DNA of 64,000 bases from Mycolicibacterium nivoides (GTDB lineage Bacteria; Actinomycetota; Actinomycetes; Mycobacteriales; Mycobacteriaceae), in NCBI RefSeq assembly GCF_003855255.1, contig NZ_CP034072.1, forward strand, positions 5,880,396 through 5,944,395, given 5' to 3'. Positions 36,097 to 44,458 of the stretch are shown here, piece by piece; position 1 is the first letter of the stretch, and each line of letters starts with the position of its first letter. Both the position numbers and the translations under genes were made by a program. The notes under the pieces are model-generated. The model did not search any database. It saw nothing but the letters and a program-made list of their open reading frames with translations, and had not been told where the DNA came from.

Positions 36097-37354
36097 CGTT
36101 GAAGCGGGCGGCGATCCACTGCATTGCGGGCTCTCCGTCTACCAGCATGGGGAGCGCGTGGTTGATCACCAACTTGTTCAGGAACGGCGGTTCCTCGTTG
36201 GTGCGGAACTCGACGTCGGCGCCCTGCGCACACCAGTCCCTGCCCAGCTGGTTCGCGGCAGTCCACGGCACGAGCGGGTCGTAGCGGTTGCTGTTGATCA
36301 GTACCGGAGCGTTCGGCTTGTACCGGCCCAGCTTCTGCAGTTCGAACAGGCTGCTGAACGGTTCTTCGTTGACGAGTTGGTTGATGTCTTCAGTGAAGTA
36401 CGGCTGCAGATGACGGAAGGCGAAATCGACGATCGTCTGCCCCACGCATTGGCGCGACACCGACTCGAGCATGTCGTTGCCGCGTTGAGTGAGCTTCGAG
36501 CGGATCGCATCGGCGGCTTCCGGATAGGCGGCGATGACACCGTTGAGCGCATACCCGACGACACCCACGAGCGCACTACCGTCGGCGTAGGGCAGGAGTT
36601 CTTTGAGGTTGGCCGGCGGCGCCCCGGCGTAGGTGCCGACGATGTTCAGGTCGGGCGCGTATGCCGAAGCCAACTCCGCCGCCGACGCGGTGGCTCCACC
36701 GCCCTGCGAATATCCCCAGAACGCCACGGGGCCATGCGGATCCAGTGACGTCTCGGGCAACTTCATCGCGGCGCGAGCGGCATCCAGCACGGCGTGCCCC
36801 TCAGCCAGGCGGTTCACGTACGTGTGCATCGAGTCGGTGCCGAGACCCTGGTAGTCGGTCATCAGGATGGCGAAGCCACGGGCCACCAAGGTCGCAACGA
36901 AGGCCTCCTCGTAGTTGACCATGATGTCCCAGCCACCCGAATAGTGGATGCCCTGGTTGAACTGGCGCGACGGCGCGCACTGGTTGCCCTGCCCCTGAGT
37001 TCCGGGCGCATAGACGAGCAGCGGACGCGGCCCCTTACCGGGCCAGTCGTTATACGGCTCGAAATAGGTACCGGTAACGGCGATCGGATTCCCGCGAGAG
37101 TCCGTGCTGCGGTACATGATCCGCGTACCGGTCGCCATGATGGCGCCCAGCTGACCGGAAGGCTCGAGCACCAGCCGGCTCGGTTCGGTGCGAATCACAT
37201 CGCCGGGGACGCCGGCCGGCAACGGGTCCGGCGGGAGATAGAAATCCGCGTACTGCGGTTCGTCACCAGTGTCGGCCAACGCCGTCGTCGTAGATGCGAC
37301 GAGCGATCCGATCATCAGCATGAGGACGACGACAATCCCCCCGGCATTGCGCAT
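36062..37354 (-). CDS. Secreted lipase/esterase (secretory lipase family)
   Basis: A 430-residue alpha/beta hydrolase with a signal peptide (about residues 1-27, ending ALA). The nucleophile Ser216 is in AFWGYSQGGG, the oxyanion region is LLVYAPGTQGQGNQC, and the acid/His region is INSNRYDPLVPW and NEEPPFLNKLVINHALPML. This matches the secretory lipase (LIP) family, exported enzymes acting on acylglycerols or esters. The ATG at 37354 follows TACTGT by six bases (leaderless). A longer frame to 37405 has no support. The downstream TetR gene may regulate it. Confidence 0.87.
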   Translation of the reverse strand: MRNAGGIVVVLMLMIGSLVASTTTALADTGDEPQYADFYLPPDPLPAGVPGDVIRTEPSRLVLEPSGQLGAIMATGTRIMYRSTDSRGNPIAVTGTYFEPYNDWPGKGPRPLLVYAPGTQGQGNQCAPSRQFNQGIHYSGGWDIMVNYEEAFVATLVARGFAILMTDYQGLGTDSMHTYVNRLAEGHAVLDAARAAMKLPETSLDPHGPVAFWGYSQGGGATASAAELASAYAPDLNIVGTYAGAPPANLKELLPYADGSALVGVVGYALNGVIAAYPEAADAIRSKLTQRGNDMLESVSRQCVGQTIVDFAFRHLQPYFTEDINQLVNEEPFSSLFELQKLGRYKPNAPVLINSNRYDPLVPWTAANQLGRDWCAQGADVEFRTNEEPPFLNKLVINHALPMLVDGEPAMQWIAARFNGEPTTPNCGQF

Positions 37355-37391
37355 TACCGGACAGTAACAAGAAAATGTCTTGCTATGCCAC

Positions 37392-37416
37392 TTTTCCTCT
37401 AACAAACTAGAGAAAA
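37392..37416. promoter_or_regulatory. Inverted repeat upstream of the lipase gene
   Basis: TTTTCCTCTA and TAGAGAAAA are inverted with one bulged C, separated by 6 bases. The centre lies about 50 bases before the predicted transcription start, near the -35 region. It is a candidate operator for the co-transcribed TetR regulator. Confidence 0.4.
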
Positions 37417-37440
37417 TGGCAAAACGCGCAGTTCAGGAGC

Positions 37441-39045
37441 CTATGATGACGGCACGGGGTCCAGCTCGACGGCGTGTTCTGCGGCCCGACGGCCCGAGAA
37501 CACACAGTCGGCGATCGACAATCCACTGACGTAGGAGTTGGCGCAGATTCCGATCGCGGTCCGACCCGCGGCGTAGAGACCCGGAATCGGCTGCCCCTCA
37601 GGCGTTGTCACCGCTCCGGTGAGTTCGTCGACGATCAGGCCACCGAGGGTGAACATCGGGCACGGGTTGATCAGGCTGGGTTTGACTGATATCGCGATCA
37701 ACGAGAATGGGCCCTGTTCAACAGGTTTCACGAACTCGGCTGGCTTCCCCAACGGATCCGGCAACCCAGCCGCGGCTGCGGCGTTGTGGGCCTCCACGGT
37801 GGCGCGCAGCCCCGCCGGATCGACACCGGCCTTGGCGGCCACCGCCTCCAGTGTGTCGCCCACGACCCGGTCGGTGCGCAACATCGCTTCCATCTGCAGG
37901 CGCTGAAACCAGATGGCCTGCTTGGGAAGTTGCGCTCGCGCCTCGTCGAGCAGACGCCGATCGGCCAGAATCCAGCCGCGGCCGCCGTGGTCTTGAATCA
38001 TGGCGTGCCCGACGGCCGCACCGTAGCGGGTCTCGTCGATGAATCGTTGCCCGGCTTCATCGACGACGAGGGCACCAAGAAACGCGCTCGGCGGGGTGAT
38101 GAATCGCCAGGCCGATACGTTGTCGAGGCGATCGACGGCGGCACCGACATCGGCGGCAAGAGTGATTCCGCTGCCGTCGTCGGCGCTGGTGCCGAGCTGG
38201 AGTCCGTCGCGGTACTCCGGTGCGTGCTCGCCGATCCATTCCCGATTGGCGATGTAGCCGCCCGCGCTGAGGATGACCGCCTGGCGCACATGAATTTCGA
38301 CGGTGCGGGCATACCTCCGCTCCAGGCGGTTCAGGAGCTTTTCCATCACGGCCCGCAGTGGCGGGTAGTAGATGCCCGGTTTGATCGCGAGCTCGGCGTA
38401 TGCGCGATAGCGGTGGCGAACCCAGGCCGACGCATCGGCGAGCGTGCTGGCCCGCACTCCGATCACCCGGCCCTCCGAGTTGGTCAACAGCGCGACAGCG
38501 CGGGTGTGGAACTGGGTGCGGACCCCGAGGGCCGCCGCCGATTCGGCCAGGGGCTGATAGATCTTCTTGCCCGAGGCTCCCGGCCCCTTGGCCCGGTGAC
38601 CACGTTGCGCAGGCGGCGTGATGGCGCGGAAACGACCGGAGTTCTCGCTGCCCGAGTAGTACAGGTAGTACTTGTTGTTCGGGTAGGACGTCTTGTACGG
38701 GCACACCGATGCTTCGAAGGGCACGCCATGTTCGGTGAGCCAGTCGATCATCGCCGGGCTGGTGTCGACGAAGCGGCGAAGCGTCTCGGGACGTACGGCG
38801 TCGCCGATCTCGGCCTGCAGGTAGGCGTACATCGCATCGGCGTTGTCGTCGACACCGGCTTGACGCTGCACCCAGGTCCCGCCACCGGCGTAGATGATCC
38901 CGCCCGACACCTGAGTCGCGCCGCCGCCGTTGAATCGGTCGATCGCCAACACGTCGGCACCCCTCGACCGCGCTTCCAGGGCGGCACAGACCCCCGCGGC
39001 TCCGTATCCGACCACGAGGACATCGACTGTGTGCGCGTCTGGCAT
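37441..39045 (-). CDS. FAD-binding dehydrogenase (fumarate reductase/ketosteroid dehydrogenase class)
   Basis: A 534-residue flavoprotein. The N-terminal FAD motif is VLVVGYGAAGVCAALEARSRGA followed by IDRFNGGGATQVSGGIIYAGGG, and the C-terminus has GLYAAGRTAIGICANSYVSG. This is the family of fumarate reductase flavoprotein-like and 3-ketosteroid-delta1-dehydrogenase enzymes common in steroid-degrading mycobacteria. The specific substrate is not determinable. The ATG at 39045 has AGGGAGAG before it. It is divergent from a TetR gene across a perfect palindrome, so it is the likely target of that repressor. Confidence 0.87.
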   Translation of the reverse strand: MPDAHTVDVLVVGYGAAGVCAALEARSRGADVLAIDRFNGGGATQVSGGIIYAGGGTWVQRQAGVDDNADAMYAYLQAEIGDAVRPETLRRFVDTSPAMIDWLTEHGVPFEASVCPYKTSYPNNKYYLYYSGSENSGRFRAITPPAQRGHRAKGPGASGKKIYQPLAESAAALGVRTQFHTRAVALLTNSEGRVIGVRASTLADASAWVRHRYRAYAELAIKPGIYYPPLRAVMEKLLNRLERRYARTVEIHVRQAVILSAGGYIANREWIGEHAPEYRDGLQLGTSADDGSGITLAADVGAAVDRLDNVSAWRFITPPSAFLGALVVDEAGQRFIDETRYGAAVGHAMIQDHGGRGWILADRRLLDEARAQLPKQAIWFQRLQMEAMLRTDRVVGDTLEAVAAKAGVDPAGLRATVEAHNAAAAAGLPDPLGKPAEFVKPVEQGPFSLIAISVKPSLINPCPMFTLGGLIVDELTGAVTTPEGQPIPGLYAAGRTAIGICANSYVSGLSIADCVFSGRRAAEHAVELDPVPSS

Positions 39046-39083
39046 GGCTCTCCCTGAAAGTGATCGACCGCCACTCTTAAACT

Positions 39084-39112
39084 CATAGTTTGTACTCAAA
39101 GTACAAACTATG
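39084..39112. promoter_or_regulatory. Perfect TetR operator (13-bp arms)
   Basis: CATAGTTTGTACT and AGTACAAACTATG are exact inverted copies around CAA, a 29-bp element between the flavoprotein gene and the TetR gene. It starts 39 bases before the flavoprotein ATG and ends 14 bases before the TAGACT -10 box of the TetR gene (39127-39132). Confidence 0.8.
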
Positions 39113-39138
39113 CGCAAGGACGCTCGTAGACTGCGCTC

Positions 39139-39738
39139 GTGGCTGAACAGACCGGGCGAACCGTGCCCCCTGCGGTGGCCGAGAAGCTGTACACGGCGAC
39201 GGACCTCATTGCCGCCCGCGGGCTGCAGAAAACGAAGATCGAGGACATCGCCAAAGCGTCAGGCGTCCCGAAGGCAACGCTGTACTACTACTTCAAGGGC
39301 AAGGACGACATCCTGGCTTTCCTCTTCCGGGATTCCCTCGACGCGCTCGCACGCGACGTCGCCTCGGCCGCCGACGCCCCCGGGCCGGGCAGAGACCGCC
39401 TGGCCGCAGTGATCGAGGTTCAGGTCGCACACACGATGCACCGGCCGGGCACAGCCCAGGCACTGGTCGGTGATCTGGGCCGCGCAATTCGACTGCCCGA
39501 ACTCGCGTCGGCCGTTCAAGAGGCTTTCTATGAGCCCATCGCCCGAGTGCTCCACGCCGGGGCCGCCGATGGCTCGCTGCGGAACCTCGCCGACCCGCAG
39601 AGCACTGCGATCAGCATCTTCGGCGCGATCATGATGACCGCGATGCTGCACAACGTCATCGATTCCGAGAAGACACAAGACGAAGTCGCGAGCGAGGTCA
39701 TGCACCTCATCGAGCACGGGCTCGCGCCGTCACGCTGA
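39139..39738 (+). CDS. TetR-family transcriptional regulator
   Basis: A 199-residue regulator. HTH: KLYTATDLIAARGLQKTKIE, then IAKASGVPKATLYYYFKGKD. The C-terminal helical domain resembles KstR2-like/TetR C-terminal types but is not assigned. The GTG at 39139 is six bases after TAGACT, so a leaderless transcript is likely. The perfect palindrome upstream implies autorepression together with the divergent flavoprotein gene. Confidence 0.9.
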   Translation: MAEQTGRTVPPAVAEKLYTATDLIAARGLQKTKIEDIAKASGVPKATLYYYFKGKDDILAFLFRDSLDALARDVASAADAPGPGRDRLAAVIEVQVAHTMHRPGTAQALVGDLGRAIRLPELASAVQEAFYEPIARVLHAGAADGSLRNLADPQSTAISIFGAIMMTAMLHNVIDSEKTQDEVASEVMHLIEHGLAPSR

Positions 39739-39749
39739 TCGGTTCGGAC

Positions 39750-40448
39750 ATGATGGAGCCCATGAGCCCCATGAGAACCCGAACCGCCGACCGGCGGGCA
39801 GCCACATCGATGGTCGTCGCGACGGCGCTGATCCTGCTGGCGGCCGTTGTGATGTGGGGTCCCGGCGCCGGACGCGCGTACGCGGCGCAAGCATCCCCGG
39901 CCGGGGATGCCCTGTCGATCGGCGACCCTGCCGCGCCGGGCCAGATCGACCTCTACCTGGATCCGCTGTGCCCCTACAGCGGGAAGATGATCCGCGACCA
40001 GGGCGCCGAGATCGGCCGTCGCATCGAGGCAGGCAAGCTCCACATCAATCTGCGGCTCGTCAATTTTCTCGAAAAGTACTCAGCCAGTGGCACTTACGAC
40101 AGCCGCGCGATCTACGCCGCCTTCATCGTCGCCGATCACTCGAAATCGAGCGACATCACCTGGCAGTTCATCGAGCAGATCTTCTCCGCCGATCAGCAGC
40201 CGAAAGAGAAAGGCCCGACAGATCTGAGCAACGATCAGCTCGCCGGTCTGGCCGATCGCGCCGGCGCGCCGCCGTCAGTGCAGGACATGATCAAGCTGGG
40301 GCTCCCCATCCCCTTCGACGGACATGTCATCGCCGCCAACAACCTGCCGCTGCTGCGGCAACTCCCCGACTCCGGAGTGCCGATGGTGGTCATCGATGGC
40401 GAATCGGTCGACGGAAACTCCGATTGGCTCGATCGCCTGCCGCGCTGA
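39750..40448 (+). CDS. DsbA-like thioredoxin-fold protein with one active-site cysteine
   Basis: Up to 232 residues, starting 11 bases after the TetR stop and so probably co-transcribed. An N-terminal hydrophobic helix (about residues 18-37) anchors or exports it. The thioredoxin-fold signature is LYLDPLCPYSGKM, with Cys74 present but the second active-site cysteine replaced by serine (CPYS). The late cis-proline segment is VPMVVIDGESV. A single cysteine suggests isomerase-like, glutaredoxin-like or binding activity rather than oxidase. The start could also be the ATG at 39762 or 39771. Confidence 0.78.
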   Translation: MMEPMSPMRTRTADRRAATSMVVATALILLAAVVMWGPGAGRAYAAQASPAGDALSIGDPAAPGQIDLYLDPLCPYSGKMIRDQGAEIGRRIEAGKLHINLRLVNFLEKYSASGTYDSRAIYAAFIVADHSKSSDITWQFIEQIFSADQQPKEKGPTDLSNDQLAGLADRAGAPPSVQDMIKLGLPIPFDGHVIAANNLPLLRQLPDSGVPMVVIDGESVDGNSDWLDRLPR

Positions 40449-40826
40449 TTATCGAGAGGTCCCGATCGGCGGCAGCGAGCCGACGGCCTCGAGCTGACCG
40501 TGCTGGGCAGCGAGGGTGTCGGCGAGGAATGTCCGGGCGATGAGCAGTAGCTCGGCGATCTTCGGGTGCGCGAGCGTGTAGTACACCGCGTTGCCGACGC
40601 GATGCCCGCTGACCACATGATGCCGCTTGAGGACCGCGAGATGCTGGGACAGCAGGGTCGGTTCGATATCGGTGGCAGCCAGGATCGCACTGACCGGGGT
40701 TGGCTCCTCGTTGACGGACAGGATCTCCAGCACCCGGATACGTGCCGGGTGCGCCAGCGCCTTGAACAGGTTGGCCTTGATCTCGTACAACGGCCGCTCG
40801 GGACCTTCCAGGACGCTGTCGGTCAC
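40449..40826 (-). CDS. ArsR-family transcriptional regulator
   Basis: A 125-residue winged-helix repressor: LFKALAHPARIRVLEILSVN, SAILAATDIEPTLLSQHLAV, LKRHHVVSGHRVGNAVYYTL. The CxC metal site of ArsR proper is absent (no cysteines), so its signal is not a typical metal through that site. The start is GTG at 40826. A perfect palindrome lies just upstream. It is divergent from the DUF5313 gene. Confidence 0.85.
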   Translation of the reverse strand: MTDSVLEGPERPLYEIKANLFKALAHPARIRVLEILSVNEEPTPVSAILAATDIEPTLLSQHLAVLKRHHVVSGHRVGNAVYYTLAHPKIAELLLIARTFLADTLAAQHGQLEAVGSLPPIGTSR

Positions 40827-40841
40827 CGCTGCCCCAATGAT

Positions 40842-40871
40842 TGATGGATTGATGAAATTCGCAATCCATCA
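40842..40871. promoter_or_regulatory. ArsR operator
   Basis: TGATGGATTG and CAATCCATCA are exact 10-bp inverted arms separated by 10 bases. The element starts 15 bases upstream of the ArsR GTG and ends 10 bases before the TACCCT -10 box (40882-40887) of the divergent DUF5313 gene, so it can control both. Confidence 0.75.
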
Positions 40872-40893
40872 TAGCGACCGTTACCCTTCAGCA

Positions 40894-41313
40894 ATGCCCA
40901 CCGGCCAAGCCCCACGCACGAAACCGGGCCCGCTGCAGTACATCGGGTATTGCTACGGCAAGCGGCTACCCGACTCGATGCGCGACTGGGTGGCCAACGA
41001 CCTGGCAGGCCCCGGAGCCACCATCCGGATGATGGTGCGCGTCGCCATCCCGGCCATCCTCGTCCTGGCACCGATCTGGTTCATCCCCATGTCGCTGTAC
41101 CTGCACGCCAGCATGACCGTGCCCATCTTCATCCCGTTCGTGTATTTCTCCCACGCACTGAACAAGGTGTGGCGGCGTCACATGCTCGTCAAACACGGTT
41201 TGAACCCGGCGCTCATCGACGCACTGTCGCGCAAGAAGAATGCGCACATCCACCAGGCCTACGCCGAACGCTACGGACCGCGCACCGGCCCGAGCAGCAG
41301 CGGCGATATCTGA
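40894..41313 (+). CDS. DUF5313 family membrane protein
   Basis: A 139-residue protein. Cytosolic N-terminus (QYIGYCYGKRLPDSMRDWVA), two membrane helices (about residues 48-66 and 73-91), then a basic C-terminus (NKVWRRHMLVKHG). It matches DUF5313, a mycobacterial family of unknown function. The ATG at 40894 is six bases after TACCCT, a leaderless start. It is likely under control of the divergent ArsR regulator. Confidence 0.75.
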   Translation: MPTGQAPRTKPGPLQYIGYCYGKRLPDSMRDWVANDLAGPGATIRMMVRVAIPAILVLAPIWFIPMSLYLHASMTVPIFIPFVYFSHALNKVWRRHMLVKHGLNPALIDALSRKKNAHIHQAYAERYGPRTGPSSSGDI

Positions 41314-41324
41314 CCGTTTATCGG

Positions 41325-42263
41325 TCAGGACTGGAGGGCGCACAACGTGAGCGCGAAGGCGGGTGCGGCGGCAGTCCCGATGACGATGAGCGACGTCGCC
41401 AGCGACCGTGGGTGCCACCACATCGCTCGGCGGGGCTGCATCAAGCGGGTAACCCGGTCGGTCACCGCGGTACCGGTCGCGGCCAGCACACCTTCGGGGA
41501 GCCGGAGCCGGGTGCTCAGCGTGACGAGACCGGCCAACAGCGGCTCACGGCCATGCCTGCGCGTCGCCGCATCGTCGGCGCACATCTCCAGTAATGCCGG
41601 TACAGCCTGCGCCGCCGCTCGCATCAACGGCAGCCGCGGCAGCGCCGCCGCGAGCGTACTGAGCGTCGCGATGATGTGGTGATGACGCCCACGCAGGTGG
41701 GCCCGCTCGTGGGCCAGAACCGCGGCCAGGGCCGGCGGATCCAGTAACTCCAGGGCGGCGGTCGTGACCACGATGGCGCGCTGCCTGCCGCCGGAGACGC
41801 AGTATGCCGTTGGTTGGTCAGCCGTGATGGCGATGACGCCGTCATGGTCGGTGCGCCTGCCGATGATCCGGACCGCTTCGACGTGCCGGCGATTGGCGCG
41901 CCGCGTTCTGTACAACGTGACGATGACACGGCGCGTGGTATTGGTCGCCACCGCGGCAGTGCCTGCGAGCAGGGTGACGACCAATACCGTCGCCACGGTG
42001 GGCGGTAACGTCACCGCGCTGGCGATGCCCAGAGTTTCGACGCAGAACGTCGGTGCGCTGCGAGTGATCAGACTGTGGGCGGCACCAGCGATCAGGATGA
42101 CCAACGCCGCCACCCATGCGAATGACGCGGTTGCGACGACTACCAGCCAGCCCGCTACCGAGAGCCGGGGATGGATGCGGGCTGAGATCGGACCGGTGAA
42201 CAGCACTGGCGCCAGCCAGCTCAAAGCCATCGCGTAGCCGAGGAGAAAGGTGACCGCGTTCAT
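41325..42263 (-). CDS. M56-family membrane metallopeptidase (BlaR-like, no sensor domain)
   Basis: A 312-residue protein with several membrane helices (about 5-22, 38-60, 85-105, 290-308) and the zinc motif HERAH (residues 185-189, followed by RGRHHH). It belongs to the BlaR1/MecR1 M56 peptidases but lacks the C-terminal penicillin-binding sensor, like the M. tuberculosis BlaR homologue. It would cleave the BlaI-type repressor encoded just upstream after an unknown signal. The genes overlap by four bases, so they are coupled. Confidence 0.85.
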   Translation of the reverse strand: MNAVTFLLGYAMALSWLAPVLFTGPISARIHPRLSVAGWLVVVATASFAWVAALVILIAGAAHSLITRSAPTFCVETLGIASAVTLPPTVATVLVVTLLAGTAAVATNTTRRVIVTLYRTRRANRRHVEAVRIIGRRTDHDGVIAITADQPTAYCVSGGRQRAIVVTTAALELLDPPALAAVLAHERAHLRGRHHHIIATLSTLAAALPRLPLMRAAAQAVPALLEMCADDAATRRHGREPLLAGLVTLSTRLRLPEGVLAATGTAVTDRVTRLMQPRRAMWWHPRSLATSLIVIGTAAAPAFALTLCALQS

Positions 42264-42634
42264 CGCGGCTGCCCCTCGGTGAACCGCTTGAGCGCCTGCC
42301 GGAGCTTTGTCGAGTCGTCGTCGACGATCTGCTCGAGGAAGAAGTTCAGGATCAGCTCGCTGTCACCGCCAGATTCGAACACGGTGCGCATGAGCTGCGC
42401 GGAGTGTTCCTCGCGGCTCATCACTGGCCGGTAGCTGTAGGCGAGACCGACCTTCTCCCGCTGCAGCCATCCCTTTCGGAACAGGTTGTCCATCGTCGAC
42501 ATGACCGTGGTGTAGGCGATCTGGCGCTTGGCGACGAGCTCATCGTGCACGCTGCGCACCGTGGAGGGCTCCGTACGTGACCAGAGCACTTCCATCACCA
42601 CAGCTTCGAGATCGCCAAATCCCTTAATTCCCAT
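42260..42634 (-). CDS. BlaI/MecI/CopY-family repressor
   Basis: A 124-residue winged-helix repressor: GDLEAVVMEVLWSRTEPSTV, TTVMSTMDNLFRKGWLQRE, and a C-terminal dimerisation helix (ELILNFFLEQIVDDDST). It partners the M56 peptidase, forming a signal-induced proteolysis switch. A motif upstream (42691-42711) recurs before the dsbA-like/L,D-transpeptidase divergent promoter, so it probably represses its own operon and that envelope module. Confidence 0.88.
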   Translation of the reverse strand: MGIKGFGDLEAVVMEVLWSRTEPSTVRSVHDELVAKRQIAYTTVMSTMDNLFRKGWLQREKVGLAYSYRPVMSREEHSAQLMRTVFESGGDSELILNFFLEQIVDDDSTKLRQALKRFTEGQPR

Positions 42635-42690
42635 ACCTACTACCGCCCACCCAGGTGCGCCGTCACCGTGTTCCGGCCTCGCGCGTCAAA

Positions 42691-42711
42691 CCTATGTAGC
42701 GCGATAGTAGC
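42691..42711. promoter_or_regulatory. Candidate BlaI box before the blaI-like gene
   Basis: CCTATGTAGC, six bases, then GTAGC. The same pattern with identical spacing (CCTACGTAGC-N6-GTAGC) occurs at 44377-44397. It lies about 60 bases upstream of the repressor start. Confidence 0.55.
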
Positions 42712-42719
42712 TGCTCTGC

Positions 42720-43616
42720 TCATTCCGTCGCGCTTCCGATGCCCGCGGTATAGGGATCGGCCTTTACCGCGGCAGATTCCGCAGGGCGGGTTCGCGAACG
42801 GGCGCGCCGCCGCCACAACCGAATTGACCGCCACAGGATGAGCGCAACCACCACGCCCAGGATCAGCCAGGGATCGCTGACGCTCGATGACAGTCGACCC
42901 AGCCAAACTTGCAGGTCATACTGCGCGTCGACGGAAAGCAAGGCGCCGAGATTCGCGGTGCCGTCGGTGAACAGGAACACCCCGCCGAGAATGATGAATG
43001 CCGCCCCGGTGAGCAGTGAGGTGGTGTGCGTCTCCAGCGGGCCCAGACGTACCGGTCGCCCCCGCAGCCAGGTCCGCTTCGACAGGTTGAAGCGGTCCCA
43101 CAACCAGGCGAGCAGGAACAACGGCGCGGCCATCCCGAGGGCGTAGACGGCCATCAGCAGTGCCCCGTAGGCCGGGTCGGCCCCCATCGCCGACATGGTC
43201 AGGACCGCGCCGAGCAGCGGACCCGCGCAGAAGCCGGCCAGTCCGTAGACAGCGCCCAACGCGAACACCGAGACGGTACCGGAGATGTTGATCCGCGCCG
43301 TCAGCCGTTGCATGAATGACAGGCCGAATCCCTTGCCCAACAACGTCATCAGACCGAAACCGATCAACACCAGCCCACCGATGGTGCTGACTTCACCGCG
43401 ATAACGGGTGACGACGCTGCCCAGCAGGCCGACACCGGCACCCAACGGCACCAGCACCACACAGAGACCCGCCCAGAACGCGAACGTGCGTCGGATCAAC
43501 AGGTGTGCCCGGTCGAAGGCGTAGGCGAAGAACGACGGCAGCAGCAGGGCCGAGCAGGGGCTGAGCAGGGAGGCCAACCCACCGAAGAAGGCTCCGAGCA
43601 GTCCGACGCCACTCAC
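42720..43616 (-). CDS. CcdA/DsbD-type membrane electron-transfer protein
   Basis: A 298-residue inner-membrane protein with six or seven helices. The two redox cysteines of the CcdA family are in LASLLSPCSALLLPSFFAYA (helix 1) and YGLAGFCAGPLLGAV (helix 4). It passes electrons from cytosolic thioredoxin to an exported thiol protein, here most likely the DsbA-like protein encoded upstream, whose stop overlaps its start by four bases. The C-terminus is a basic cytosolic tail. Confidence 0.87.
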   Translation of the reverse strand: MSGVGLLGAFFGGLASLLSPCSALLLPSFFAYAFDRAHLLIRRTFAFWAGLCVVLVPLGAGVGLLGSVVTRYRGEVSTIGGLVLIGFGLMTLLGKGFGLSFMQRLTARINISGTVSVFALGAVYGLAGFCAGPLLGAVLTMSAMGADPAYGALLMAVYALGMAAPLFLLAWLWDRFNLSKRTWLRGRPVRLGPLETHTTSLLTGAAFIILGGVFLFTDGTANLGALLSVDAQYDLQVWLGRLSSSVSDPWLILGVVVALILWRSIRLWRRRARSRTRPAESAAVKADPYTAGIGSATE

Positions 43617-44353
43617 CGGCCGGCCAACGCGCCATCGATGGCGCGCACGAAGTCTTCGATGGGCTGGGCACCGAGCATCGGCACATCGTTGATCAGGAAT
43701 GCCGGGGTGCTGGGGACGCCGATCCCCGTGCCCTGGGCCAGATCGGAGTTGATGGCGGCGTCGAAGGCGCTTCCGCGCATCCCAGCGGTGAACTTGTCGA
43801 TATCGGGGACACCGGCCTGCCTGGCGAAGTCGATCAGGGCCTCATCTGTCAGGTCCGCCTTCGACCGCTCGGGCGCGGCCGCATAGACGGCGCTGTTGAA
43901 CTCCCAGAACTTGCCCTGCTCGGCCGCCGCCCGTCCCGCACGTGCCGCCGACATCGACTGCGGGCCGAAGATCGGGAAGTCGCGCCACTCGATGCGGAGC
44001 CTGCCCGCGTCGACGTAGCGATTGACGAGTTCAGGCTCGATGTCGCGGCTGAACTTTGCGCAGAACGGGCATCGATAGTCGGAGAACACCACCAGTGCCA
44101 CAGGCGCGTCGGGAGCGCCCAACGCGAGTGGGTCGCCCGCCTGGCGACGCTCCACCGGCGAGCGGCGCCCCTCGGCGCGGGCGCCGGCCGCTTCGGTATC
44201 GGACAGGGACGTCACCGACGGCCCGGCGGCGGGCGCGGCCGGGGCGTCATTGTCGGGACGCAACACCAGGTAGGCGATCAGGGCAGCCGCGATGACAACG
44301 AGTCCCCCGATGAAGATGAAGTCCCTGTTGACATTCTCTCGCCGTCCGTTCAC
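43613..44353 (-). CDS. DsbA-family membrane-anchored thiol-disulfide protein
   Basis: A 246-residue protein with one N-terminal membrane helix (about 13-31) and an exported thioredoxin-fold domain. The active site is CPFC (Cys95, Cys98) in FSDYRCPFCAKFS, with the cis-proline in GVPSTPAFLIND. It forms or exchanges disulfides in exported proteins. The GTG start has GGAGGT before it. It is coupled to the ccdA-like gene and divergent from the L,D-transpeptidase gene across a BlaI-like box. Confidence 0.88.
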   Translation of the reverse strand: MNGRRENVNRDFIFIGGLVVIAAALIAYLVLRPDNDAPAAPAAGPSVTSLSDTEAAGARAEGRRSPVERRQAGDPLALGAPDAPVALVVFSDYRCPFCAKFSRDIEPELVNRYVDAGRLRIEWRDFPIFGPQSMSAARAGRAAAEQGKFWEFNSAVYAAAPERSKADLTDEALIDFARQAGVPDIDKFTAGMRGSAFDAAINSDLAQGTGIGVPSTPAFLINDVPMLGAQPIEDFVRAIDGALAGR

Positions 44354-44376
44354 TGCGCACCTCCATGCTAGCCTGA

Positions 44377-44403
44377 CCTACGTAGCTACGCCGTAGCTAC
44401 GTA
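44377..44403. promoter_or_regulatory. Candidate BlaI box with perfect palindrome
   Basis: TACGTAGCTAC and GTAGCTACGTA (44379-44403) are exact 11-bp inverted arms around GCC. The left part matches the box before the blaI-like gene with the same spacing. It lies in the 105-base divergent region between the dsbA-like and L,D-transpeptidase genes and could regulate both. Confidence 0.7.
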
Positions 44404-44458
44404 TCCCGTTCTAGCACACTGCGTCACCCGGACGCAGACACAGATTGGAGACGCCGCG

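Noticed and set aside
37786..39057. Plus-strand open frame of about 420 codons
   Set aside because: Antisense to the flavoprotein gene, whose FAD motifs are clear; no homology seen in the antisense product.
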